DNA from: Cryptococcus deneoformans JEC21 | Lineage: Eukaryota; Basidiomycota; Tremellomycetes; Tremellales; Cryptococcaceae | Assembly (NCBI RefSeq): GCF_000091045.1 | Contig: NC_006692.1 | Location: forward strand, 389,221-453,220 | Direction: 5' to 3' | DNA length: 64,000 bases | Shown here: in pieces, positions 1-11,400 of the stretch | Position numbering within the stretch: the first letter of the stretch is position 1 | How the letters are laid out: each line of letters begins with the position of its first letter | Made by a program: the position numbers and the translations under genes | The notes under the pieces: generated by a model | Seen by the model: the letters and a program-made list of their open reading frames with translations, nothing else | What the model was told of the DNA's origin: nothing | Database searches by the model: none

Positions 1-2494
1 TTGCGTCGACAAGACTGGCAGTAGAGTCGAGTACTGAACCGACAGCTGTGAGGTGCTGTTGTTGGTGTCCGAGTAGTTCGTCGACCATGGACTTGCTTCT
101 CTCGCTCACACCCTGCGCCCATTCGCGAACAGAATTCTGCACTTCATCCTTGACAGTCAACAAGGACTTGCTTAAATCCGATGCTTCGCGTTGACCCTTC
201 TCATTTGACGCAGCAAGTTTTTGGGAGAGGTCGTTGAAAGCCACAAAGGATCGATCGAGAGCAGCAAGGTCATGCTTTGTAGCTTGTTGTTCTTTGAGGG
301 CATAGGCTTCCATTTCGATTTGGATTTCTTGCCCGAAATTGTCATGAGCTGATTGCAGCTGCGATAAACCGTTGCGAAGGCCCTGGGAGAGCCCCTGCAG
401 TTCACCACCAAATTGAGTAGCTGCGCTTGCGTTGGATCCGAGTACCTTGGCCTTTCGGGCTGGTCCTGAATGTGAGTGGAGGAACACTTCACTGGGAATT
501 GCAGACCTACCGATCTTTTCAAACAATCCTCCAACGTCATTCACACTCTCAGTGGCCACTTTCTTCAGGCCTCCGGCAACTGCGTCTAGTCTCTCCTCTC
601 CTTGCATATACGCCTGGCTAATGACCGTCTCCTCATCTAGTCTTGTCTTGATAGTGTCAAGTACGATCTTCGTTTCGTCAAGCATTTCCGTCAGTTGCTT
701 CTCAGCTTCCCTCACTTGAGCAAGTTCATCGACCGTCGCAAGCAACCGCACACTGACTTCATCAAACTCCTTTTTCTTCGTGTCCAAAGCAACTTCAATG
801 ACGCTCGCCTTGAGTTTGGCCTCGTCATAATCTGATTTCTGCTTCACCTGATTTTCATGCATCTCCCGCCATTGATCTTCGGGAATATATATTCCGTTCT
901 TCTCTCTTGTCGCAGCGAGTTCTGCTTTGAGACGCTCAATGTCTCCGACATATTCTTTGAGCAAGCCGGCCTTTGTGAGATGAGCGTTGACTTCTGGTCG
1001 GTTACGGATAGACTTGGCGCGGATGGCGTAATCAAGAGTGGAAAGAGTTTCTTCCATGTTGGATCGGGTAGGACTGATAGTTGCGACAATGCAAGTTTTT
1101 GTTCTACCACCCAGGGAATCTTGCAATAGTCGAGTAAGTTTTGATTCTCGATAAGGGATATGACTGCCTTTCTCGACAAGAGCCGAAATGACTCTCCCGA
1201 GGGTGAGGAGAGACTGATTGATCATACCGGCCTCACGAGCGCGCTTGTCTGTAGCACCAGAACGGCCAATAGCTTCCGAGCCAGCAAGGTCGACTAGATT
1301 GAATTTTCCGATTCGAAGCATGTCCTCGCCTCCCCTTTGCACTCCGCTTTCTTTAACATGGACCGTGATAGAGAAGATTGTATGTGAACGGCTGCAGAGC
1401 TGTTAACTGTAGATTTCCTGAAAATATGACTTGACATACGAAGATTCGGTGTTCATCTTTGTCTCGGCGGTCTGTCTTCTCCTCACTCCTTTGTCCAACA
1501 TACCCAAGGCCTCTTTCAAGTTCCTTACGCCTGTCTCTTCCAGGCCCTGAATCATAGTCCCCTTTTTTCCATCTTCATACAGCTTGAGTCCGCCAGTCCC
1601 ACTTTGTTCACCTCTGTACTCCGGCGCTAGGAGATCTCGAAGCTCTTCATTGTACAGTTCCACATAAGAGCATTTTATCGAGTACTCGGTGTCGGCTTGA
1701 GATTCGAGGATGCTGAAAAGACGGTGAAGGACCCTCGGAACAATACCAGCCGTCGATTTCGGAGCGTCAAGATTTGTGAGCTCAAGGTCGCCTTGCATAG
1801 TATAGCTAATAAAATGTCAGGATTATTGTGCCAGTTCAAAAGATCACCATACGTTTTTCCAGTACCTGTCTGCCCGTAAGCAAAAATGGTACAATTGTAT
1901 CCTGACAGAACTTCCCCCAGCATTCCTTCAGCAACCTCGTTAAAAACCATTGTTTGGTCAGCTTCTGGCCCGAAAACCTTGTCGAAAGGATACGTTTTTG
2001 TGGCCGGCTGGTGAGTTCCACCGTATGATGCCGTCGCGAATGTTGACAGGGTCGCTGACGGTAATGGAGTAGTTTCGACGGTGACCATCTTTGATATCGG
2101 TCCAGTGGTGGTGGTAATGACTGGAGATGCTTGATCCACCTCTTGTTGCGAGCGTCCACTGGTATAATAGAGCGTCAACATCAAACTGATGAAACTACAC
2201 AAACACGTACCGACATCGCACGACCACTTGAATATTGATTTCACCATCTGTATTTATTCCCACCCCAGGCGTTTCCATTTTTCTATTTGTTATAGATCCG
2301 TTAACAGTCTTTCTTATCTTTCTTTGTGGGCTCGCAGCTCGACTATCTCCATCATTTCTCCCATGTGAAGCTTGAGATACCGACATGACCGATGGCGGCC
2401 GATTGGGGATCCTTGATGGTGGAGGCATTGAGATAGACGTTGACGGCGCTGTTCTTGACATCCCTGACCTGTTGGTGGTAGGCCTCCTAGACAT
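1..2494 (-). CDS. Kinesin-5 (BimC/Eg5-type) spindle motor, 3' part beyond window
   Basis: Plus-end directed mitotic motor that crosslinks and slides antiparallel spindle microtubules. The start ATG is at 2494-2492. A Ser/Pro-rich leader of about 80 residues precedes the first motor strand (VVVRCRGR). The P-loop GQTGTGKT lies near 1860-1885 and is followed, after an intron that splits a Thr codon, by YTMQGDLEL. Switch II reads [14 protein letters not shown], then DKRAREAG and NINQSLL-type helix sequence, the kinesin-5 style. The neck-linker [17 protein letters not shown] and long coiled coil run to the left edge. The C-terminal BimC-box region is outside the window, so the gene is partial. It is divergent from AFG1 across about 320 bp. 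Family assignment is secure; the exact ortholog name is not. Confidence 0.93.
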
Positions 2495-2817
2495 CTTGGG
2501 GACTCGCGTTGATAGAAAGAGATTAAGGAAATAAGAAACTGTGAATTACTGTGGATACACTCGAGAGATTGTGGAAAAGCCAGTCGCGCGCGTTGATTGT
2601 TTACGTCTTTTACCACGTGGCTCATTCGGCTCTTGGCGGTGTTTTGACGAGTGGCGGCGGCGGATATCATCCTCGGCTCTTTTGTTTGCCGACTATCGGC
2701 ATCATCTCTGTATGATGATCGTCCATTCGGGCTCGTTATCTTTCGAGTCTAGTCATATAAGGTCGATATTTCCTCCGCAACGAACCATTTGGAACAACCA
2801 TAGAAGCGTTACGGTAA
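2495..2817. promoter_or_regulatory. Divergent promoter between kinesin-5 and AFG1
   Basis: 323-bp gap between two divergent start codons. It contains CCACGTGG (2613-2620), an E-box-like palindrome, and a CG-rich stretch near 2583-2594. No ORF in it looks genuine. Which factor binds is unknown. Confidence 0.4.
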
Positions 2818-4708
2818 ATGAGGACAACTCTATATTTTACAACAGTCAAGGCTTCAAGCTCAAGAGTCACTTTGGCTCCCACTGCTCGCCCTTTGGCCAA
2901 CCACGCGGCTGTAATCTCATTGAGCCCTGGACCTACTCATTTGCCATGTGGCGGGCTATCTTCAGGAGCTGCCATAAGACATATCCATTTGACAGGAACA
3001 GCCAGAAGGGAGAAGCAGAGTCTTACTTCCACCACTACCCATATTGTCGAAGCTCGAGCATCGTTTAAAGGTCGGTTTACCTTTCTAATATTCCATCTAC
3101 ACTAAAGTTGATGTGTGTAATATTTTTATCAAGATCCTGTTACAAGATATGAGCATCTCGTCAAAGATAAAGTGCTTAGGTCAGATCCATACCAGAGAGG
3201 AATTATACAGAAGCTTCAAAGATTATGGGATGACTTGAAAGACTATGATCCTGGACCTGTGCCGGCTGCAGCTGTTCAGCCTTCATCCTCCATCGTGAGT
3301 TCCACCGAAAACCTATCAAGAGACATCTAACTTGTCTATCTTTTCAGTTCAGCAGATTCTTCTCTAAAGGCCCCTCACAATCTGAAGTAACAATCCCTTT
3401 ATCTAATGTCCCCAAAGGTCTCTACCTCTACGGGTCTGTTGGTACAGGCAAGACTATGCTTATGGATCTCTTCCACTCCACTATCCCCAAGCAATTCCGG
3501 CCTACCTCTCAAGGCGGTTATGGATCTATCCGAATACATTTCCACGCCTTCATGCTCGACGTCCTTCAGCGACAGCATAAGTTGGTCGTTGAGTACGAAA
3601 AGGCGGGGTTGGGAAAAAAGGACGTGTTGCCAGAGGTAGCGAGGAGCTTAGCGAATGAAGGGAGGGTATTGTGCTTCGATGAGTTTCAGGTTACGGATAT
3701 TGTCACTGCGATGATCCTTAGAGGGTTGTTGGAAAGACTCATGAGCTTTGGCGTGGTTTGTATCATGACTTCCAAGTAAGTCCGCCATCTAGCGAATTGT
3801 CTCGTGACGTTGACGTACAATAGTCGGCATCCGGATGAACTCTACATCAATGGTATCCAACGACAATCCTTCATCCCCGCCATCGAGCTCATCAAAGAGC
3901 GCTTCGAAGTCGTTGACCTTGACTCTGGTACCGACTATCGAGAGATTCCCCGGGCGCTTTCCAAGGTGTACTATAACCCTCTCTCTCCAACAGTTAAATC
4001 CGAGATCAATAAGCTGTTTGATTCTTTTGCTTCGACAGACCCCGTCTCCTCTGAAGTTGTCCATAACCGGAAGGTCCACCTTTGGGGACGAGAACTGAAT
4101 GTTCCCGAGTCGTCGGGAAGCGTGGCGAAATTCACTTTTGCGGATTTGTGTAACAAACCTCTGAGTGCTGCAGATTATCTCGAGGTGACGAGCAAGTTTG
4201 GTACGGTGTTTGTGGAAGATATACCGAGGATGGGATTGAGTGAAAGAGATCAGGCGAGGAGGTTCATCACGTTCATCGATGGTACGTTAATTTTTTTGCT
4301 GTGATGTACCTATTGATTGATTAGTTATAGCATGCTACGAGAACAAGACAAAACTTTTTTGTTCTAGTGAAGTTCCAATTTTCCAGGTGTTCTCCGATAA
4401 GCATGGCTCAGCAGCCGAGGACGCACACATGCAAGAGGGTAAGAGCTTTATTTCTTCTTTAACATTTCAACTGACCATCCTTTTTTTATGCATAGTCATG
4501 GACGAACTTGTACGAACCATTTATTTTTTCCCATTGCAGGAACGATCGCTGACATCTCCCATAGGGTCTTGATCCTTCAGCAGTGGGATCATCCTCATTA
4601 TTCTCCGGCGATGAAGAGCTGTTCGCGTTCGCGCGATGTGTTAGCCGATTGTCCCAGATGGGGACTAAGCAATGGTCCGAAACGGCAGGGCCACTAGCGG
4701 GTGCTTAA
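2818..4708 (+). CDS. AFG1: AFG1/LACE1-type mitochondrial AAA ATPase
   Basis: Inner-membrane-associated P-loop ATPase implicated in turnover of mitochondrially encoded respiratory subunits (family knowledge). Seven exons fit: 2818-3070, 3134-3294, 3348-3775, 3824-4281, 4331-4438, 4496-4509 and 4565-4708, giving 521 aa. The N-terminus is rich in Arg, Ser and Thr with almost no acid, as in a mitochondrial presequence. Walker A is GSVGTGKTM and Walker B is LCFDEFQVTD; the family block TSNRHPDELY spans the exon 3/4 junction. The conserved C-terminal MDELGLDP and SRLSQMGTKQW blocks appear only after removing two short introns around a 14-nt exon (4496-4509). The first intron uses a weak GTCGGT donor, so the N-terminal junction is the least certain part. 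Confidence 0.93.
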
Positions 4709-5186
4709 GCAAAAAGTTGGACAAGCAGGAATGGATACCTTGCATATTAGATGGACTGCATGTAATACCCTACGCGTGAGCGGGCACACACACCTCACCG
4801 CCATTTTGCGTCATTTTATTGTTCCCTCAGGATATCCTCTGTCGTCTTCTACTCTTCTTTCATGTCGCCCTATCACCGTCGATAGGGTTGACATGGTCCA
4901 CCTTGGAATAGCTGCACTGACATGTCGTTACGAGTTTAAGTCGACTTCATCTTAAACAGGCAGCAGTCACCATGTACATCCTCTTAAGGCGCAACGGCAT
5001 CCAACGTAGATGCCGACCTCTGTGGTCTTTTGTTTGTGCGCTGAGTGCAGGTCACGTGACTCCCCTTCACCTTAGATTCCGTCATCACCCGCCCGGCAAC
5101 GAAGTTGATCTTAAGTGCAGGATACTAATAACGAGGAAAGTCATTTTGAATTCACATTCACATCTACTGCTTCTAATTTATCAAGA
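4709..5186. promoter_or_regulatory. Intergenic region, E-box-like TCACGTGA
   Basis: Gap between the AFG1 stop and the next start. TCACGTGA at 5052-5059 matches the core bound by Cbf1-type bHLH factors and lies about 130 bp upstream of the next gene's ATG. Short ORFs here lack coding character. Confidence 0.35.
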
Positions 5187-8100
5187 ATGGGACCCTCGGG
5201 ACTCGTTATATCAAAGCTAGGAATACAGGCTACAGCTTCAGACACTCATGTTAGAGGACTTATATGTCTGAAGGTCTGTCAAACTCTGACGCAAGTACAA
5301 TTAATCAAATGCTGATTGTGATACAGGTATCGTTGCCTAAGGAAAGCCCTGGAAGGCCGGGAGCAAGATGGGTGCTATTCAACTGTATGTCAATGACTAT
5401 TGTCCTATCTCCCATGTTTACTTGTATCCGCAGCAACACCTCCAGCTCTCTTGTCCCAGCCGACCATTCATCCTCTACCACTTCCTCTTCCCTCTTCGCA
5501 GTCGCCACACCTTCGTATTGCTTCAACATTGCTTTCACTCCCACATTCTACGTCTTACCCACCTGCACCTTCTCAGCCATCTATCCTTGGAGGCAAACCG
5601 TATATCGATGTGTCAAGTACGACCGGGAAGGTTTTCGTAGTGGTAGACTCACTTGGGGGTAGCGGAAGAAGAGGAAGCTTCAAAGGCAAAACTGATAGCA
5701 ATGGGAGTACAGAGCGGGAAAGAAAAGATTGGTTGATTACTATGGAGTTTCAACAGGCCTTGGAAAGTAGCGTGGAAGATGACATTTACAAAGTATGTCT
5801 AATTCTATACAGGCGATCAAAGTATTGATGTCCCTGTTCAAGGTACTCTTGCCTATTCCAAGATGTCTAGACAATGTCATCCGCTTTCAGATTCTCTCCC
5901 CTTCCACCTCCACTTCATCTATGAACCAAGTCAGTGTTCTGACTGAACCAAAAATGCTGCCCTTGCCAGCGTCTGCTTTTGATTCTGATCCATCCCCATA
6001 TGGACATGACTTGATCAACGGGAATGGGAAGGGTGTGATGAGAGAGGAAGGTTGGGAAGACGGGGAAGATCTGGAAGATGAGGATTATGAGAATGATGAT
6101 CAAGGGTCTAGCTGGTTGGAGGGAAGATTCCAGAGGTACGCCACCCTGCATCTATCCAGAGACATGACTAATGCCTTGAAAAGCACGGATATTTTGAGAC
6201 TGGAATGGTCATTCACATCCACTATGATTGACTCCACCATTCCATCACTCTCAATATCGCCCAAATGGGACAAATATCGACCTTCTATGGAGCTCAATTA
6301 TACTGCCGTTGCTCCTGGTTCAGATACAGTTGTTTCCCTGAAAGTCGATGTCCCCGAAGGATGGGCGTGGGCTGAACTGATTATCGAAAGTGAGGGATTG
6401 GCATATTGGAAAGGTGTAGATGGAGAATTTGAAGATGAGGAAAGGGAAGATCCTGACAGGACTGCAGAGTACCAGGATGATGATTCCTTTGCTACCGTCC
6501 GTCCTGAGCAGTCAGGACACCTACACCGACGCAGTCGCTCACGGCAATCTATTCTTTCGTCCAATGCCGCTGCAGGACCATCGACAGCCACGTACCTCCC
6601 ACGAACATCTGGCTCTGGCTCGTCTATTAGTCTCATGCGGCAGACTTTACCCACGGCAGGCGATGCTATCGATGAATTCTCCTTTGAAATGAGCAGTGAA
6701 CAAAGTCCGGCTCCGAAGAGACCCAACACGCCTCTGGGGTCGAGAGTATCGCTGTTACCTACCTCCAAACCATCTACCCCTTCCAAACGAGTTAAGCAGT
6801 CGGTATCCCTACCAGTGGCCAAGTCTGTCAAGCAGGGTAGATTATTCGATTTGTACTTTTACGAACACAGCGACAGAGCCTTCTCGCTTCGCGGGATGCT
6901 TGTACCAATCTCCCACCTGGCCCTCGTTAGCCAACGCCTTCCTTGCCCAATCCCTCTTGTCAATCTTCCGCACAATGGCTCAACACAATGCAACATCCAG
7001 TGCAATAATGCTCTCTACCAGGACCAAACTCTTCCCACGTCCGAACCTCATTTGATCAGCATACCCTCTGCTAACGCCTTTTTCTGGTCCGATGATTCTG
7101 TATCGAATAGTAAGAGAGACAAAGAAAGCGGGAAGGTTAAGGGGGATATGAGAATCAGGCTACGCAGAGATATCTGGGGGGTCGTCTCTATGTCTATGCT
7201 CTTCGCCTTCCCTAGTCGAGGTGACGAAGTTGGGTTTATCCTCCATCCTTCAACTCCAAATAGCAATGCCCACGACAATGACATCAAAGGAAGGACAGTG
7301 AGGGTAACTCGAGCAAGCATGAACGGCCAGCCCATTCCAAGGTGTTTACATAGATGGCAAGACGGCAAAACGGAGGTGAGGATCGGGAAGAAGGAAGGGA
7401 GGGAGGATTCAGGGTTGGTAGAGATTATTTTGGAAATTGTCGGGCAAGAGTTTTCATTGCCGACTTTTGAGGATGCGGAAGGGATGGGGATTGTGGAGCT
7501 TTGCGGGGAGGGTTGGGAAGGTGAATGACCTGCCTATTCTTTCTTTTTAGCTGACTAGCATTTTTAGTGGTGAAACCCATCATGCAGACAACGCTTACAC
7601 CATCACCAAACGACACGTACTCTTATCCCCTTTCAACCCCGTGCTCAATATCTTTCCAGCCACCTTCTGCCCCACAAATCTCTACGACCTCGCGTGCTCG
7701 AACACTCTTCTCCTTCTCAACCTTTTTTAACCTCTTCATGCTCTGGCTCTTATTATCAATGGGCTCACAAATCCAGAGATTGAGAAATGAAGTTTCTTAT
7801 GTCGCAGGGGAAGCGAGAGATCTGAGGATGTATGGCTACAATCCATCATCAGGTGGGACGGGCGAGGATAGGGGGGATGAGTGCTTGGATAGGACACTGA
7901 GAGATGGTGGGGTAAAGGGAGTGAAAGACGAGAGTACTGTTACCTTAGGTTTGACACATCAGATTCCCCTTGATGAGTCTCCCTCACTTTCCTCTTCTGA
8001 CAAACTTGTGTCAGAGGCATCTCCACAACCTCCGTCACCGCATCCCACGGCGCCCAACGCACTCGCGCCTCGCCAACAGCGCCATTTATGGGCTGGATGG

Positions 8101-8196
8101 GATAGGTTAGTGATGCATCCGACTGTGAAGAGTTTGACGAAGGGTGTGGCTTGGCTATGGCATGCGGTGGTATGGCTAGTTGTACCCCCTATCTAA
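5187..8196 (+). CDS. Unknown 920-aa protein with C-terminal membrane segment
   Basis: I do not recognise a family. Five exons join in frame: 5187-5273, 5327-5384, 5434-5792, 5891-7520 and 7568-8196 (2,763 nt including stop). After a Pro/Ser/Leu-rich N-terminal stretch there is a compact block around GGKPYIDVSSTTGKVFVVV, then an acidic segment (EDGEDLEDEDYENDD) and beta-rich sequence suggestive of a folded domain (ILRLEWSF, VSLKVDVPEGWAWAEL). A Ser/Thr-rich linker follows. The last exon carries one strongly hydrophobic helix (FFNLFMLWLLLSMGS), a short charged helix and a tryptophan-rich hydrophobic tail ending VVWLVVPPI. A tail-anchored or single-pass membrane protein is inferred. The final intron is needed because exon 4 otherwise stops at 7526. 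Confidence 0.75.
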
Positions 8197-8497
8197 AATG
8201 TGTATCATTATATGTCTTGTGGTGGGGGCGTGATAACATGTATCACTTTATAAGCCATGGAAATTGCATGTTACATAGGTGCCATGGGAATAAGGCCCAT
8301 CATTCGCAGGACCTAAATAGCATTGCAAGAAGCAGAGAAGAAACCAACTGATGGTTTTCGAAATCCGCTTTCCATCTCATAGATATGCATCAAGATCTAC
8401 CAAGAAATGCTTGTTCTTTATGAACAGAATTGAAATTATGTGCTACTTTTTTAGCTGCTACAAGATTCACGTGATTCACATTGACTTCCCTATTGTT
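8197..8497. other. Convergent 3' region
   Basis: About 300 bp between two convergent stop codons. A TCACGTGA palindrome (8467-8474) sits next to the transporter stop, where a promoter role is unlikely. Nothing else supported. Confidence 0.5.
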
Positions 8498-11400
8498 CTA
8501 GGACCTAGATGAAGCGTTTTGCTTGGTTTCGTAGACGATCTTGGCCACCTAGTACAGCATGATGGGTCAGTCCCAATCAGTAGTAATGATGAACGCTGAC
8601 TTACTTCCCATAACTGAGTCTCTTCTCCGCTTTGCTTGCACAGTTCCCTAAAGATGCCTCCTTCATTCTGCATCAATTCCCAAGGTGTACCATACTCCAT
8701 TACCTTTCCGTGATCAAGCACCAAGATCCTGCATTGCTTGGTTAGCGGGACAGATATCATGTAGCATCCCATCTGAAACGCTCACTTGTCAAGACCAGCG
8801 ACAGTCATCAGGCGATGGGCGATGACCAACATCTGAGTATCAGCCAAACCTGTACGCAACACATTCTGGATTGTGGCATCCGTGGCGTGGTCGAGGTTGG
8901 CTGTGCTTTCATCCATAATGAGAAAGCTGGAATTGCGGAGCTTGAGGAGACCCCGAGCAAGAGCAAGAAGTTGCCTTTGTCCTTGACCTGTTGGAATATA
9001 TTAGTCATATATCACTTGAACTGCAAAATACACTTACTGAAATTCTTCCCACCTACGGCGACTTTCTCTTCTAAACTTCTGATGACAACCCGTTCCCCCT
9101 CTTCATCACCTTCCTCGGCATTTTTTAAGCTTTTCTTCAGAACGCTCTTGACAAGAGGGGCATTAGGCTCTTTAGTAGTAGAGGAGCTCAAAGCACTCAG
9201 GTCAGTCCTGGATTGAGCTCGACTTGTAGCGCGGCTTGAGAGTCGAGATTTGCCAACAAGACCGCATTGAGCAAGGGCATCCCAGATATCGGCGTCTTCA
9301 TGCTGATCAAATGGATCGAGGTTGTCACGTACAGTTCCGGAGAAGAGCTGGGCCTCTGTTACAGTCAGTTAATGATCAGCAACGTTACATCATCGAAGAA
9401 TAAAGACGCGCCTTGAGGAAGGATGGTAAGCCTTGACCTGAGCGCATTGAGGCTCAGTTTTGAGATATCTTCGCCATCAATTGTGATTTTACCAGATTCT
9501 TGGAACAAGAACCTGAAGAATGAAAGAGCAAGAGCTATAGGGATTGCGATCAGAGGTGTCGAAGTATGCGGAAGCTCAAAGCACGTACTACTCTTTCCAC
9601 TACCGGTTCTACCACATACACCTATCTTCTCTTTGGGCCCAATAACGAATGAGATGTCTTTGAGGACAGGCTCGAGCTACCATCATATTAGATCATCGCA
9701 AAACACCCATGTCAAGTCTACCCACCTGAGGAGCATATCGACAGGTCAGATTTTCAACAACGATCGATCCATCGCTAGTCGGCCAGTAGGCAGGAGGTTC
9801 CTTCCCTTTTTCATGACTCTCTTCTTCGACTTCAAGTTCAAGGTCTGCCCTTTTATTAGCAATTTTCGACCCAAGGTATGAACCAATAAGCTTACATTCA
9901 CCTACACGCTCAACACTGTTCATGGACATTTCAACAGCAGCGTATAGCCTGACGACCCACAAAACGTATTCAGTGAAAGACACTGACATAAATGGTAAGC
10001 TTTTTTTTTCAAATAAAGCTGTCAAGTTGATCACTTACAAGCATAACTGACAGACAATCCTACTGCACCAGCATCCATCGACTTGTTCTTGAGAGCAAAA
10101 AGCGCAGCAAAGACAGTGACCAAAGCGCCAACGAAGTTCGAGTAGTTGTTAAGAATTCGATTGACCTGCCATAGGTACCAGAAGCAACGTCTGGACTATG
10201 TCAGCCGTTATCATAACGATTCGAAAATAAGTTGATTTACGTGTTTTGGTCAAGTTCATGGAATAGCTTGCGCATGAAGCGGGCGCTATCGCCATAAGAG
10301 CGAATCGTTGACATACCGACAAGGACCTCAGTGAAGCTGATAAAGATGGGAGACCTGGTGACACTCTGGTTTACAAAGTTCAGCAGCGATCCTCACATAT
10401 GCTTAAGGAACTCACGTCAATGCGCTTGATTTCTCGGTTAGTGGCCACGTAGAGTGACCCAATAACCCAGTACAAGAAACAAATAAGGACCAAAGCACCG
10501 AGAAAGGCTATCGTATATGTCAATTTCGGCGACAGTCGTGATACCAAAAATGCTTACCAGGAGTTGATACAGTCACGACAACCAAGACGGTTGCAGCCGA
10601 GAGACATGAGTTGGCAAAGTACATACAGACTAATAAATCCTATTAGCATGTTCCCTGCATCACGGATACAAAACATAAATTCACTTTCACCGGTTTCCTG
10701 GTCGATAGAAGACATGTCTTTACTCAACCGGTTCAGAATTCGACCCCTTCATCGAGTATATTAACAACACTTCTCCCTTCACGCAAAATCAAAAGCACTC
10801 ACGAAGGTGTAGAATCAAAGAACCTCATCCTCGCGCCCAAGATCCGCTGCAACAGACGATCATACATGTGACGACTGGCCCTCAATGCTCCGATAAAAGA
10901 AATACCAACCCTACCGACAACAGCAATTAAGTAGAAAGCGGAGATGGCCCAATATATTGCCAGATAATACGCTGTCGAATGCTTTCGTTCCATCTCTGCT
11001 TGAACATACTTCCTGGTGTCAATCACGAACTGATAGACAGTGAATGCTGCTTTGCCCAAGAGCGAACCAGAAGCCGCCCTGTCATCAGCATTGGCCCATT
11101 CCTTGATCCAAGCATTGTTCGCGACCTGAAGCATTTGGGAACCAAAAAACACAATAATCACGATAATCCAGATAGTGATACCTCCCAAAGCTTTGAAGTA
11201 GAGCATATATGTTGCAGCTTGCACAGTACCCTGAGATGAAGTTTCGGCGGCTACAAGCTGTTTGCCGAGACGGGTGGTTTTGTCTGTCTGAGCAGCACGG
11301 TCTGCGTCCACTTGTTTTTGCTGTTCAACGAGTTCTTCTTCAGCCGGGGAGTCGAGTTGGTCTTCAATATATGGGTCATCGGTATCACGTTCGACGGGTG

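Noticed and set aside
4697..4708. AFG1 stop at TAG 4695-4697
   Set aside because: In the spliced frame this TAG is out of phase (CTA GCG); the in-frame stop is TAA 4706-4708.
6298..6831. 177-aa antisense open frame within the 920-aa protein gene
   Set aside because: Opposite strand of a longer, phase-consistent coding exon; no recognisable domain.
8467..8474. TCACGTGA as a promoter site
   Set aside because: It lies between two convergent 3' ends, so a promoter role is unlikely.
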